Notes: generated from the letters alone by a model not told the origin. DNA of 64,000 nucleotides from Prado023 sp049688395 (GCA_049688395.1 JBAVKQ010000093.1:1-64000); one strand, 5' to 3'; counted from the first letter of the stretch, positions 17,649 to 26,692 are shown. Numbers and translations are program-made.

Positions 17649-18311
17649 GTGGACGGCTTGACGAGCTTCTGGGAATTCGTCGTGAAGAACTGGGACGACA
17701 TCCTCGAAGCCTTCCTGCAACACGCTCGGCTGGCACTGATCGTGGTCGTGTCCGCCACTGTGTTCTCCCTGCTCCTGGGCATCGCGGTGCAGCGCAACTC
17801 GACCGCGCGAGCGGCCAGCCTGAGCATCGCCGGGATCTTCCTGACGATCCCCTCGCTGGCCCTGTTCGCGATCTTCATCCCGCTGCTGGGCATCGGCAAC
17901 CCCCCGGCCATGCTGGCGCTGTTCCTCTACGCGATCCTGCCGATCCTGCGCAACACGGTCACCGGTCTGGACGAGGTCGATCCCGCGGTGGTGGAGTCGG
18001 CCAAGGGGATGGGGATGGGCGCCACCCAGCAGCTGCTGCGGGTCAAGCTCCCCCTGGCCTGGCCGGTCATCCTCGCCGGCGTCCGGGTATCCAGCCTGCT
18101 CGTGGTCGGCATCGCAGCCATCGCGGTACTGGTCGGCGGGGACGGGCTGGGCAGCTTCATCCAGGGCGGCCTGACCCGCCTGGGCCTGCCCGGCAGTGTC
18201 GAGTCCGTGTGGGTCGGCACCGTCTTCACAGTCGTGCTCGGGTTGACGCTCGACCTGATGTTCGCCCTCATCCAGCGCCTGACGACCTCATCGGGCCTGC
18301 GGAACCAGTAG
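17649..18311 (+). CDS. Glycine betaine/choline ABC transporter permease (OpuB/OpuC type)
   Basis: The product is about 220 residues with five to six membrane helices and the BPD_transp_1 cytoplasmic loop VVESAKGMGMGATQQLLRVKLPLAWPV (split here as EAA-type loop, residues about 118-145). It imports osmoprotectants with the ATPase and second permease downstream. GTG 17649 follows AGGAAGAGG; an in-frame GTG at 17610 would add 13 residues. The 268 nt before it contain no gene. TACTCT at about 17568 may be its -10 box. The next gene starts 9 nt downstream. Confidence 0.85.
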   Translation: MDGLTSFWEFVVKNWDDILEAFLQHARLALIVVVSATVFSLLLGIAVQRNSTARAASLSIAGIFLTIPSLALFAIFIPLLGIGNPPAMLALFLYAILPILRNTVTGLDEVDPAVVESAKGMGMGATQQLLRVKLPLAWPVILAGVRVSSLLVVGIAAIAVLVGGDGLGSFIQGGLTRLGLPGSVESVWVGTVFTVVLGLTLDLMFALIQRLTTSSGLRNQ

Positions 18312-18320
18312 GAGAAGTCA

Positions 18321-19493
18321 ATGACCAGCCAACCCATGATCAGGCTCGACCGCGTGACCAAGGTCTATCCGGGCACGCAGGCCCCCGCCGTCGAGGAGCT
18401 CACCCTGGACATCCGCAAGGGCGAGATCCTGGTGCTCGTCGGCCCCTCGGGGTGTGGCAAGAGCACCACCCTACGGCTGATCAACCGCATGATCGAGCCC
18501 TCCGGTGGGCACATCTACTTCGAGGGCGAGGACGTCACGAACGTCGACGCCGACCGGCTGCGCCGCCGGATCGGCTATGTCATCCAGCAGATCGGGCTGT
18601 TCCCGCACCAGACCATCGCGCAGAACATCGCCACCGTGCCCAGGATGCTCGGCTGGGACAAGACGAAGATCAACGAACGGGTCGATGAGCTGCTCGACAC
18701 GGTGGGCCTCGAGCCCAGCGAGTACCGGGGGCGCTACCCCAAGGAGCTCTCCGGCGGCCAGGCCCAGCGCGTCGGCGTGGCCCGGGCGCTCGGGGCCGAC
18801 CCGGCCGTCATGCTCATGGACGAGCCCTTCGGGGCCATCGACCCGATCACCCGCGACCGGTTGCAGAACGAGTTCCTGCGCCTGCAGGGCGAGATCGGCA
18901 AGACGATCGTGTTCGTCACCCACGACATCGACGAGGCGATCAAGATGGGTGACCGGATCGCGATCCTGGGCGAGCGCAGCACGGTCCGGCAGATCGACAC
19001 TCCCGAGCGGATCCTGGCCCTGCCCGCCGACGAGTTCGTCGACGACTTCATCGGAGCCGGCTCCACCCTCAAGGGCCTGCACTTCGAGCGGGTCAGCGGT
19101 CTGGACCTCACGCCCTACCCCACGATGACCGTTGCTGATTCGGTCGAGGTCGGCCGCAGGGCCCTGGCGGATTCGGGGCGCGAGTGGCTGCTCATGCTCG
19201 ACGTGGCGGGGCGCCCGAGTCGGTGGTTGCGCGCGTCCGACCTGAGTCGGGGCCAGGTGGGTCGCGACATCGAGCCACCGCTGGGCCAGCAGGTACGCAG
19301 TTTCGTCGAGCAGAACGCGACCCTGCACGACACCCTGGAGGAGATGCTCAAGTCGTCCACCGGGATGGCGTGCGTGATCGATCCGCGTGGCCGCTTCCAG
19401 GGCATCGTCGAGATCGGCCAGCTCACCGCCGTCATCCGGACACTGCGTGCTGAGGCCCAGGCACACTACGACGAGATGGCGGCGTCGTCGTGA
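18321..19493 (+). CDS. Glycine betaine/choline ABC transporter ATP-binding protein with CBS domains
   Basis: The 390-residue protein has a ProV/OpuBA-type ATPase: Walker A GPSGCGKSTT (about 42-51), signature LSGGQAQRVGVARAL, Walker B VMLMDEPFGAIDP and H-loop VTHDIDEA. After about residue 240 come two CBS-like segments (YPTMTVADSVEVGRRAL; NATLHDTLEEMLKSSTGMAC), which in this family sense ionic strength or nucleotides and gate uptake under osmotic stress. GGAGAAG stands 6 nt before the ATG. It overlaps the next permease gene by 4 nt. Confidence 0.92.
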   Translation: MTSQPMIRLDRVTKVYPGTQAPAVEELTLDIRKGEILVLVGPSGCGKSTTLRLINRMIEPSGGHIYFEGEDVTNVDADRLRRRIGYVIQQIGLFPHQTIAQNIATVPRMLGWDKTKINERVDELLDTVGLEPSEYRGRYPKELSGGQAQRVGVARALGADPAVMLMDEPFGAIDPITRDRLQNEFLRLQGEIGKTIVFVTHDIDEAIKMGDRIAILGERSTVRQIDTPERILALPADEFVDDFIGAGSTLKGLHFERVSGLDLTPYPTMTVADSVEVGRRALADSGREWLLMLDVAGRPSRWLRASDLSRGQVGRDIEPPLGQQVRSFVEQNATLHDTLEEMLKSSTGMACVIDPRGRFQGIVEIGQLTAVIRTLRAEAQAHYDEMAASS

Positions 19494-20335
19494 GCACGGT
19501 CGAGTCGCCCGGGCACAGCCAGAGCGCGCAGGCTGCGCCGCAGAGCACCGCCGACGACGCGAACACCGACTTCGGGTCCACCCGCACCGCCAAGGGCCGA
19601 GGCGTCCCCTGGGGGCTGATCATCGCCCCGATGGGCATCCTCATCCTGACGCTGCTGCTGGTGCGCTACTACGCGAGCCTGGACCTGGGTTCCGGCGCCA
19701 GCTTCCAGCAGTCCAGCGCGCTGGACTGGAGCACCAAGCTCTGGCCGCAGACGGTCGAGATGATCACGATCGCCTTCTGGTCCACCGCGCTGGTCATGGC
19801 CATCAGCATCCCGTTGGGCATCGCCCTGACCCGCCCGTCGCTGCGCCGGTTCGCCCCCGGGGTGCTGGGTGTGGCCAACACCGGGCAGGCGCTGCCCGCC
19901 TACGGTCTGCTGATCATCTTCCTGATCATCTTCGGCCAGGGCACCGACACCGCGATCTACGCCCTTGTGCTCTTCGCGTTGCTCCCGGTGCTGCGCAACA
20001 CGATCGTGGGCATCGACGGGGTCGACCAGGCCATCATCGAGGCCGGCCGGGGGATGGGGATGACCAAGCGGCAGGCGCTGTTGCGCATCGAGCTCCCGCT
20101 GGCTGTGCCCATCATCATCGCCGGGGTGCGCACCGCGGTGATCATCAACATCGGCATGGCCACACTGGCGTTCCTGATCGGGGGCGGCGGATTGGGGATC
20201 ACCATCAACTCCGGCCTGAAGCTCCAGCAGGACCCGGTGCTGATCGTCGGCGCGGGGATGGTGGCCATCGTGGCGCTGACCTTCGACTGGCTCGGTGCAG
20301 TGGCCGAGCGGTACCTCAAGCCCCGTGGCCTCTGA
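19490..20335 (+). CDS. Glycine betaine/choline ABC transporter permease, second subunit
   Basis: This permease of 281 residues has a 45-residue hydrophilic, Ser/Ala-rich N-terminus followed by a first helix (IIAPMGILILTLLLV) and five more. The EAA loop reads IIEAGRGMGMTKRQALLRIE. It is longer than the first permease and the two probably form a heterodimer. Translation is coupled to the ATPase gene through a GTGA overlap. It ends the operon; repeats and a terminator follow. Confidence 0.87.
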   Translation: MSTVESPGHSQSAQAAPQSTADDANTDFGSTRTAKGRGVPWGLIIAPMGILILTLLLVRYYASLDLGSGASFQQSSALDWSTKLWPQTVEMITIAFWSTALVMAISIPLGIALTRPSLRRFAPGVLGVANTGQALPAYGLLIIFLIIFGQGTDTAIYALVLFALLPVLRNTIVGIDGVDQAIIEAGRGMGMTKRQALLRIELPLAVPIIIAGVRTAVIINIGMATLAFLIGGGGLGITINSGLKLQQDPVLIVGAGMVAIVALTFDWLGAVAERYLKPRGL

Positions 20336-20357
20336 GGGTGGCCGGCCCCCGAACCGG

Positions 20358-20409
20358 GAGCTGGCGCAGAACCCAGAGCCGGCGCAGAACCCGGAGCCGG
20401 CGCAGAACG
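20358..20409. repeat. Three 18-bp tandem repeats
   Basis: Two full and one nearly full copies of GAGCCGGCGCAGAACCC plus one base run head-to-tail between the permease stop and the terminator. The first copy has CTGG for CCGG. The unit length is a multiple of three, yet the array lies outside any gene. Confidence 0.7.
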
Positions 20410-20443
20410 ACCCCTGCCTGCATCGGCGCAGTTCAGGGGTCGT
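20407..20443. terminator. Terminator between Opu operon and tRNA-Leu
   Basis: ACGACCCCTG (20407-20416) pairs with CAGGGGTCGT (20434-20443), a perfect 10-bp stem with a 17-nt loop, placed between convergent transcription units. Confidence 0.6.
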
Positions 20444-20447
20444 CGTG

Positions 20448-20536
20448 TGGTGTCCGAGGGGGGACTTGAACCCCCATGCCCGGTAAAGGGCACTAGCACC
20501 TCAAGCTAGCGCGTCTGCCTATTCCGCCACCCGGAC
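20448..20536 (-). tRNA. tRNA-Leu (anticodon GAG)
   Basis: Read on the minus strand, the acceptor arm GTCCGGG pairs with CTCGGAC (one G-U), followed by discriminator A and an encoded CCA (20448-20450). The anticodon arm is CTAGC-TTGAGGT-GCTAG, giving GAG, which reads CTC/CTT leucine codons. A long variable arm (TGCCCTTTACCGGGCA) and a T arm with GTTCAAGTC complete a class II tRNA of 86 nt plus CCA. Confidence 0.96.
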
Positions 20537-20649
20537 GAGGTGTCCCCGTCACGCTGGAGCAGCGCTCAGGAGGCCCGCACAGAGTAGCAACCCGGCGACC
20601 GTTCCGACCAATCGCTCGAGCGCGCCAGGCCTGCTGGCGCCTGCGGCGA

Positions 20650-21186
20650 TCAGGGCAGCCGGCCGCCGAAGGCCATCGCCAGGCGGATCAACCGGTCCTG
20701 CCCTCCGGAGAACTCCGCCAGGACCGCCTCGGACGTGGCCTCATCGGGGGTCAGCCAGGCCAGGTCGATCGCCGACTGGCTGGGCGCGCAGTCCCCGTCG
20801 ACCGGCACCACGTAGGCCAGGGCGACCGCGTGCTGGCGCGGGTCGTGGAACCCCGACACCGTCGGGTCCGGGAAGTACTCGACGACCGTGAACGGCGACA
20901 GCGAGATCGGTAGCCGGGGCAGCGCGACCGTGCCGAGGTCCTTCTCCAGGTGGCGGATCAGCGCGTCGCGGATCCGCTCCCTGTAGAGCACGCGGCCGGC
21001 CACCACGGCCCGCGACAACGTCCCGTCCGGGCGGGCCCGCAGCAGAAGCCCGACCGCGGTGATCCGCCCCGCGGCGTCCACCCGCACCGGCACCGCCTCG
21101 ACGTAGAGGATCGGCAGGGTCTCGCGCGCCGCGGACAGGTCGTCGTGGGTCAGCCAGCCGGTCGCGGTCTCCAGGGTCTCGCTCAT
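20650..21186 (-). CDS. DUF4916 / NUDIX-like protein
   Basis: The 178-residue product matches the actinobacterial DUF4916 pattern as I remember it: LPILYVEAVPVRVDAAG, VGLLLRARPDG, GRVLYRERIRDALIRHLEKD, ALPRLP, FTVVEYFPDP, HDPRQHAVALAYVVPVDGDC. It has a NUDIX-like fold, but the canonical GX5EX7REUXEEXGU box is degenerate, so hydrolase activity is uncertain. ATG 21184-21186 was preferred to longer in-frame options because CAGAAT lies 6 nt upstream (leaderless pattern) and because family members begin near this point. Confidence 0.82.
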   Translation of the reverse strand: MSETLETATGWLTHDDLSAARETLPILYVEAVPVRVDAAGRITAVGLLLRARPDGTLSRAVVAGRVLYRERIRDALIRHLEKDLGTVALPRLPISLSPFTVVEYFPDPTVSGFHDPRQHAVALAYVVPVDGDCAPSQSAIDLAWLTPDEATSEAVLAEFSGGQDRLIRLAMAFGGRLP

Positions 21187-21244
21187 GGGGTGATTCTGCC
21201 CCGGCCGGACGCCGCGCGCGGCCCGGACGCGGCAGGATGGGTCC

Positions 21245-22660
21245 GTGACCGATCGCACGGAACACCCCGCGCCCGAGGACCCCGCCGCGCCCGGGTCGAC
21301 ATCGACCGCAGATCCCGCCCTCGAGGCACTTCCCGGCGCCGAGGCCGACGCCGTGGAACTCCTGCGCGACCTGATCCGCATCGACACCACCAACGCCGGC
21401 CCGAGCCCCGACACGGTCGGCGAGATCGAGGCCGCCGAGTACGCCGAGGCCGCCCTGCGCGAGGCCGGCTACGACCCGCAGCCCTTCCACACCACCTCCG
21501 CGCGCCGCGCCGGGCTCGTGATGCGCATCCCGGGCACCGAACCGGACGCCGCCCGGCGCGCGCTGCTGCTGCACGGTCACCTCGACGTGGTCCCCGCCGC
21601 GGCCGCGGACTGGACGCACCCACCTTTCGCAGCCGAGATCGCCACCGACCCCGACTCCGGCCTGGACATGGTCTGGGGCCGCGGGGCGGTCGACATGAAG
21701 GACATGGTCGCGATGATCCTGGCGGTGGCCCGGCACTGGGGCCGCACCGGCACCCGACCCCGGCGCGACGTCGTCCTCCTGCTGCTGCCCGACGAGGAGG
21801 CCGGCGGGCTGCACGGCTCGCACTGGCTCGTCGAGCACCGCCCGGAGATCTTCACCGGCGTCACCGAGGCGGTCGGCGAGGTCGGCGGCTTCTCGATGAC
21901 CATCCGCGACGACCTGCGCCTCTACCTGGTGCAGACCGCCGAGAAGGGCATCGGCTGGTTGCGCCTGACCGCCGCCGGCCGCGCCGGCCACGGCTCGATG
22001 CTCAACGACGACAACGCGGTGACCAACCTGTGCGCGGCCGTGACCAGGCTGGGCGAGCACCGCTTCCCGGTGCGGGTCACGCCCACGACCCGGGCCTTCG
22101 TCGCCGAGCTGTCCGACGCGCTGGGCGTGGACCTGGACCCCTACGACCTCGAGGGACTGCGACGAGTCCTCGGACCTCTCGCGAGGATCGTCGGGGCCAC
22201 CCTGAGCAACACGGTCAATCCGACCATGCTCGAGGCCGGGGCCAAGGTGAACGTGATCCCCGGCCAGGCCGTGGCCCACGTCGACGCCCGGTTCCTGCCC
22301 GGACTCGAGGACGAGATGCTCACCACCATCGACGACCTGCTCGGCGACCGGGTGACCCGCGAGTTCCTCGTGCGCGACATCGCCCTGGAGACCAGCTTCG
22401 ACGGCCCGTCCATCGACGCGATGGGCGCAGCGCTGCGGGCCGAGGACCCCGGAGCCCGGCCCGTGCCCTACACGCTGTCCGGTGGGACCGATGCCAAGGC
22501 ATTCTCGCTGCTGGGCATCCGTTGCTATGGGTTCGCCCCCCTGCGGCTGCCCCCGACCCTGGACTTCGGCGCACTGTTCCACGGAGTCGACGAGCGGGTC
22601 CCGGTCGACGGGCTGCAGTTCGGCGTGCGGGTGCTGGACCGCTTCCTGCGCGCCTGCTGA
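21245..22660 (+). CDS. M20-family metallopeptidase / deacylase
   Basis: This 471-residue protein belongs to the zinc M20/M25/M40 family. Visible metal and catalytic motifs are LLLHGHLDVVP (His, Asp), WGRGAVDMKD (bridging Asp), LLPDEEAGG (Glu pair) and FHGVDERVPVDG (last His). The dimerisation domain lies between about residues 200 and 330 (AGRAGHGSMLNDDNAV). The family removes terminal amino acids or acyl groups from small peptides or acylated amino acids; the substrate is unknown. GTG 21245 follows CAGGAT at 6 nt, a leaderless arrangement. It is divergent from the DUF4916 gene. Confidence 0.9.
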   Translation: MTDRTEHPAPEDPAAPGSTSTADPALEALPGAEADAVELLRDLIRIDTTNAGPSPDTVGEIEAAEYAEAALREAGYDPQPFHTTSARRAGLVMRIPGTEPDAARRALLLHGHLDVVPAAAADWTHPPFAAEIATDPDSGLDMVWGRGAVDMKDMVAMILAVARHWGRTGTRPRRDVVLLLLPDEEAGGLHGSHWLVEHRPEIFTGVTEAVGEVGGFSMTIRDDLRLYLVQTAEKGIGWLRLTAAGRAGHGSMLNDDNAVTNLCAAVTRLGEHRFPVRVTPTTRAFVAELSDALGVDLDPYDLEGLRRVLGPLARIVGATLSNTVNPTMLEAGAKVNVIPGQAVAHVDARFLPGLEDEMLTTIDDLLGDRVTREFLVRDIALETSFDGPSIDAMGAALRAEDPGARPVPYTLSGGTDAKAFSLLGIRCYGFAPLRLPPTLDFGALFHGVDERVPVDGLQFGVRVLDRFLRAC

Positions 22661-22671
22661 GCCGCGCGAGC

Positions 22672-23616
22672 TCAGATCCCCGCGGACACCTCGTCGAGAG
22701 CCGCCCGGATCTCGACGGGCAGCACCAGGTCGTCCGAGCGCAGCGCCCCGCGCAACTGCGCCGCGGTGCGCGACCCGAGCAGGACCGAGGCCACCCCTGA
22801 CCGGTCGCGCACCCACGTGACCGCCACCTCGACGGGTGCCACGCCGAGCCCCTCGGCTGCGGTGCACACCGCGTCCACGATCCGCCGGTGCGCCAGGTCG
22901 AGGTACTCGCGCACGAAGCCGCCCAGGTGCGGGGATGCGCCGCGGGAGTCCGCCGGCGTGCCGTGCCGGTACTTGCCGGTCAGCACGCCGCGCCCGATCG
23001 GCGACCAGGCCAGGACCCCGGAGCCCACCGCGGCCGCGGCCGCCAACGCGTCGAGCTCCCCGTCGCGGGCCAGCAGCGAGTACTCCACCTCGTTGGCCAC
23101 CAGCGCCAGGCCGTGCCGGTGCTGCGCGGTCGTGGCCGCCAGCGCCAACTGCCACGGCGCGAAGTTCGAGACCCCCACGTACCTGGCCCGCCCGGACTCC
23201 TGGGCGGCAGCCAGCGCGGAGAGCGTCTCCTCGATCGGGGTGACCCCGTCCCAGCCGTGCACCAGCCACAGGTCCACGTAGTCGGTGCCCAGCCGGGCCA
23301 GCGATCCGTCGAGCGCCCGTAGCAGGTGCCGGCGCGAGGTGTCGAAGCGCCGGTCCGGGGTCCGCCGGCCGCCGGCCTTCGTGGCGATCACGACCTCCTC
23401 GCGCACGCCGGCCTCGGACACCAGCGTCCCGAGCAGCTCCTCGGCCGCACCGGAGGCATACACGTCGGCGGTGTCGAACAGCGTTCCACCGGCTCCCAGG
23501 AACAGCTCGAACTGGTCGCGCGCCTCGTACTCGTCGGTGTCCCGGCCCCAGGTCATCGTCCCCAGACCGACGCGGCTGACGTGCAGACCGCTGCGTCCCA
23601 CTGCCCTGCTCTCCAT
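22672..23616 (-). CDS. Aldo/keto reductase
   Basis: The protein has 314 residues and the complete AKR tetrad: Asp in LFDTADVYASG, Tyr in the same motif, Lys in VVIATKAGG, and His in LWLVHGWDG. The NADPH-binding end GVASVLLGSRTAAQL is also present. It reduces an aldehyde or ketone; the physiological substrate is unknown. TAGCGT (23625-23630 on this strand) stands 8 nt before the ATG. It converges on the M20 gene with only 11 nt between stops. Confidence 0.9.
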   Translation of the reverse strand: MESRAVGRSGLHVSRVGLGTMTWGRDTDEYEARDQFELFLGAGGTLFDTADVYASGAAEELLGTLVSEAGVREEVVIATKAGGRRTPDRRFDTSRRHLLRALDGSLARLGTDYVDLWLVHGWDGVTPIEETLSALAAAQESGRARYVGVSNFAPWQLALAATTAQHRHGLALVANEVEYSLLARDGELDALAAAAAVGSGVLAWSPIGRGVLTGKYRHGTPADSRGASPHLGGFVREYLDLAHRRIVDAVCTAAEGLGVAPVEVAVTWVRDRSGVASVLLGSRTAAQLRGALRSDDLVLPVEIRAALDEVSAGI

Positions 23617-23732
23617 GGCGCGTCACGCTATCGGCTGCGCGGGCCCGCGACCGACAGCCACTAGGCTCGGCGCGGCGCCGGCTTCGGCGATCCGCCCGCG
23701 TGGCGAGGGCTTGGGTGCAGGAGGTAAGTGCG

Positions 23733-24602
23733 GTGCAGATGCTCGCGGTGATCCAGGACGCCGCCGCCACCCCGGAGCCGGTCACCTGGTTCCAAGCGGT
23801 GATCCTGGGAATCCTGCAGGGGCTGACCGAGTTCCTGCCCGTGTCCAGCAGCGCCCATCTGTTCGTGTTCTCGCAGTTCTTCGGATGGAGCGACCCCGGT
23901 GCGGCGTTCACCGCCGTGACCCAGATCGGCACCGAGACCGCCGTCCTGCTCTATTTCGCCAAGGACATCGCGCGGATCATCCGTGCCTGGCTGGGCCAGT
24001 TCACGCACCCGGAGGCGCGCAAGGACCCGGACGTGCGGATGGGCTGGCTGGTCATCGTCGGCACCCTGCCGATCGGCGTTCTGGGGTTCGTGTTCTCCGA
24101 CCAGATCGAGACCGTGGCGCGCAACCTGTACCTGGTGGCATTCACCCTCATCGCCTTCGGCATCCTGCTGGGGATCGCCGACCGGGTCGGTCGGCAGACC
24201 AAGGAGCTCGCGGACCTCTCGGTGCCCGACGGCCTGATCTACGGGCTGTGCCAGGCCCTGGCCCTGGTGCCGGGTGTCTCGCGATCGGGGGCCAGCATCA
24301 CCGGCGGCCTGTTCCTGGGCTACACGCGAGAGGCGGCCACCAGGTACGCGTTCCTGTTGGCGATTCCCGCCGTGCTGGCCTCCGGGCTGTACCAGGCGCT
24401 GGATATCGGCAGCGACCCGGCCGTGTCCTGGGGCCCGACCATCCTGGCCACGCTGATCGCGTTCGTGATCGGGTACGCGGTCATCGCCTGGCTGATCCGC
24501 TACGTGTCCACCAACTCCTACCTGCCGTTCGTGATCTACCGGATCGGACTGGGCGCCCTGGTGCTGGTCCTGCTCGGCACCGGCGTGCTCACCAGCGCCT
24601 GA
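23733..24602 (+). CDS. uppP: Undecaprenyl-diphosphate phosphatase
   Basis: The 289-residue membrane protein carries both BacA/UppP signatures: QGLTEFLPVSSSAHL near residue 30 and LVPGVSRSGASITGGL in the second half, in a set of about eight helices. It dephosphorylates undecaprenyl diphosphate at the membrane, recycling the lipid carrier for peptidoglycan, and gives bacitracin tolerance. GTG 23733 was preferred to GTG 23700 because AGGAGGT lies 7 nt before it. Confidence 0.94.
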   Translation: MQMLAVIQDAAATPEPVTWFQAVILGILQGLTEFLPVSSSAHLFVFSQFFGWSDPGAAFTAVTQIGTETAVLLYFAKDIARIIRAWLGQFTHPEARKDPDVRMGWLVIVGTLPIGVLGFVFSDQIETVARNLYLVAFTLIAFGILLGIADRVGRQTKELADLSVPDGLIYGLCQALALVPGVSRSGASITGGLFLGYTREAATRYAFLLAIPAVLASGLYQALDIGSDPAVSWGPTILATLIAFVIGYAVIAWLIRYVSTNSYLPFVIYRIGLGALVLVLLGTGVLTSA

Positions 24603-24620
24603 CCGGGCTCATCGGCGTGG

Positions 24621-24788
24621 TTCGCCGACTTGTGGTCGCAAGGGGACCAGTCGTCAGATAGGTCTTGCTGATTCGCGCTTCGCGTGGTCGAAAGACCCGA
24701 GCGCCCGGGCGTTCTTCCAACCACAACTCCGCGAACGCGCACCGAGCCGATCGATCCACGGCCCGGTTGGACCAGAACTCGGCGAACC
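24621..24788. repeat. Intergenic inverted-repeat cluster 1
   Basis: Four copies of an approximately 20-nt motif occupy the gap between uppP and corA. They are at 24621-24641 (+), 24672-24694 (+, shortened middle), 24715-24736 (-) and 24767-24788 (-). The core is GCCGACTTGTGGTCG or GCCGAGTTGTGGT, usually preceded by TTC and followed by AA. Two copies face two inverted copies, so the RNA could fold extensively. The same motif fills the gap near 41.4 kb. Confidence 0.65.
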
Positions 24789-24826
24789 AGGTGCGGGCCG
24801 CACCGACCGAGCAGTCGGCCGCAGCC

Positions 24827-25840
24827 TCACAACCACTTGGAGCGTTTGAACGCCCGGAACATGACCACGAGGATGCCGGCCATCACCAGCAGGACGGCCG
24901 GGTACCCGAACTGCCAGCTGAGCTCGGGCATGGTGGTGAAGTTCATGCCGTAGATGCCGGCGATCGCGGTGGGCACCGCCAGAAGTGCTGCGTAGGCCGC
25001 CATCTTGCGCATGTCGGTGTTCTGCTGCAGCGACTGCCGGGAGTTCGACGCCTGCAGGATGGTCATGAGCAGGCTCTCGTAGGACTCGGCCGCGTCGTTG
25101 GCGCGCAGCAGGTGGTCGCCCAGGTCGTGGAAGTAGGTGCCCATCGCCTCCGGAACGCCGGGCATGCGCGCCTCTACGAGGCTCTGCGCGTGCGGGACCA
25201 GCGGGGAGATGGCCCGGCGCAGCTCCAGGTTCTCGCGCTTGAGCAGGTAGATCGTCTCGGAGTCGTCGGTGACGCGAGGGGAGAACACGTGCTCCTCGAT
25301 GACGTCGAGGTCCTTGCCGATCTCGTCAGCGGCCACCAGGTAGCCATCGACGATCGCGTCGGTGATCGCATGCAGGGCAGCCATCGGGCCATGGTCGAGG
25401 AACTCCTGGCGGGCCACCGTGTCCCGGCGCACCTGCCCCAGCTGGCCGACCGGCCCCAGGCGCACCGTCAGCACATACGACTGCCCGACGAGCACCGCGA
25501 TCTGCCCGGTCTCGATCGCCGAGGTCGGCTCGTCGTAGATGACGACCTTGAACACGATCAGCGCCCGACCGTGCGGGGAGATCTCCACCTTGGCCCGCTG
25601 CCGTGGGTTCAGCGCATCATCGACCCACAGTGCCGGGATGTCGAACACCTCGGCCAGCGCGGTCAGTTCCGGGCGTTCCGGGGAGGCCAGCGCGACCCAG
25701 ATGAAGTCCGAGGGGTCGCCACCGGCCCGCCCGTACATCGCGCGCACCAGGAAGACCGCGTCGTCGGTCATCGTGCCCGCGGAGCGGACCAGCCGGGATT
25801 GCGCCTCATCGACCTCGACGCCGTGGCAGTAGCGTCCCAT
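24827..25840 (-). CDS. corA: CorA-type magnesium/cobalt transporter
   Basis: This 337-residue protein ends in two membrane helices with the diagnostic loop YGMNFTTMPEL between them (the GMN pore signature) and a basic tail (RAFKRSKWL). The long cytoplasmic funnel is helical (LLKRENLELRRAISPLVPHA; ESLLMTILQASNSRQSLQQN). It conducts Mg2+ (and Co2+/Ni2+) inward as a pentamer. ATG 25840 is tentative; GTG codons just upstream (VIVGMG) are alternatives, and no strong ribosome site is seen. Confidence 0.9.
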   Translation of the reverse strand: MGRYCHGVEVDEAQSRLVRSAGTMTDDAVFLVRAMYGRAGGDPSDFIWVALASPERPELTALAEVFDIPALWVDDALNPRQRAKVEISPHGRALIVFKVVIYDEPTSAIETGQIAVLVGQSYVLTVRLGPVGQLGQVRRDTVARQEFLDHGPMAALHAITDAIVDGYLVAADEIGKDLDVIEEHVFSPRVTDDSETIYLLKRENLELRRAISPLVPHAQSLVEARMPGVPEAMGTYFHDLGDHLLRANDAAESYESLLMTILQASNSRQSLQQNTDMRKMAAYAALLAVPTAIAGIYGMNFTTMPELSWQFGYPAVLLVMAGILVVMFRAFKRSKWL

Positions 25841-25954
25841 TCCCACGATCACCGGGCCATGGTCGCACCGCGGGTGCGCACGTGTCCGGCTACCCTTCGT
25901 TCGATGTACCGGATGAAGCGATGACCCGGATGTCACGATGACCCCGATCACCCG

Positions 25955-26608
25955 ATGACCACTGTGCTGCTGGTCCGTCATGGTCGGACCCCGGCCAACG
26001 CCACGGGCATCCTGGCCGGCCGGGCGCCCGGGGTGCCCCTGGACGCCCACGGCCGCCGGCAGGCTCGCAGCCTGGGCAACCGACTGCGCGGCGTGCCGCT
26101 GGCCGCCGTGGTGCACTCCCCACTCGAGCGGTGCGTGCAGACCACCGACGGACTGCTGCGTGAGCGCACCGACGTGAACCGGCACGTCGACGACCGGCTG
26201 ATCGAGTGCGACTACGGGCAGTGGACCGGCTGCGCCCTGGCCGAGCTGGCCGAGGAGCCGCTGTGGCCGGTCATCCAGGCGCAGCCCTCGGCAGTGACGT
26301 TCCCCGGCGGGGAGTCCCTGCCGGCGATGGCCGAGCGTGCGGTCGCGGCGGTGCGCGGCTGGGTGGGCGCCTACCCGGAGGCCACGATCGCGGTGGTCTC
26401 GCACGGGGACGTCGTCAAGGCGATCCTCTCCGAGGCGCTGGGCCAGCCCTTCGACGAGTTCCAGCGCATCGTGGTCGGCCCCGGCTCGCTGAGCATCGTC
26501 CAGTACGGCACGACCCGACCAATGGTGCTGCGGATGAACGACACCGGCCGCGGGCTGCCGGGGCACTCCGCCGCGGCCCGACCCACTGTCGGGGGCGGCA
26601 GCGGCTGA
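25955..26608 (+). CDS. Histidine phosphatase (phosphoglycerate-mutase-like)
   Basis: The protein has 217 residues with the RHG motif LLVRHGRTPANATG at the N-terminus (phospho-accepting His), the Arg of SPLERCVQT, Glu in LIECDYGQW and the second His in AVVSHGDVVKA. It removes phosphate from small molecules or acts as a mutase; in actinobacteria this family member (TIGR03848 type) usually sits upstream of DUF3090 and TIGR03843 genes, exactly as here. The function of that trio is not established. Confidence 0.88.
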   Translation: MTTVLLVRHGRTPANATGILAGRAPGVPLDAHGRRQARSLGNRLRGVPLAAVVHSPLERCVQTTDGLLRERTDVNRHVDDRLIECDYGQWTGCALAELAEEPLWPVIQAQPSAVTFPGGESLPAMAERAVAAVRGWVGAYPEATIAVVSHGDVVKAILSEALGQPFDEFQRIVVGPGSLSIVQYGTTRPMVLRMNDTGRGLPGHSAAARPTVGGGSG

Positions 26609-26692
26609 CCAGGCGGACCACGGCTGCCGGCTGATCCGGCCCGATGCGCGCCAGTGTGCTCCGGACGTCCGGCAGATCGCTGGAACGCCGAC

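Noticed and set aside
20358..20409. A CRISPR-like array
   Set aside because: The units are 18 bp, directly abutting with no spacers, and there are no cas genes.
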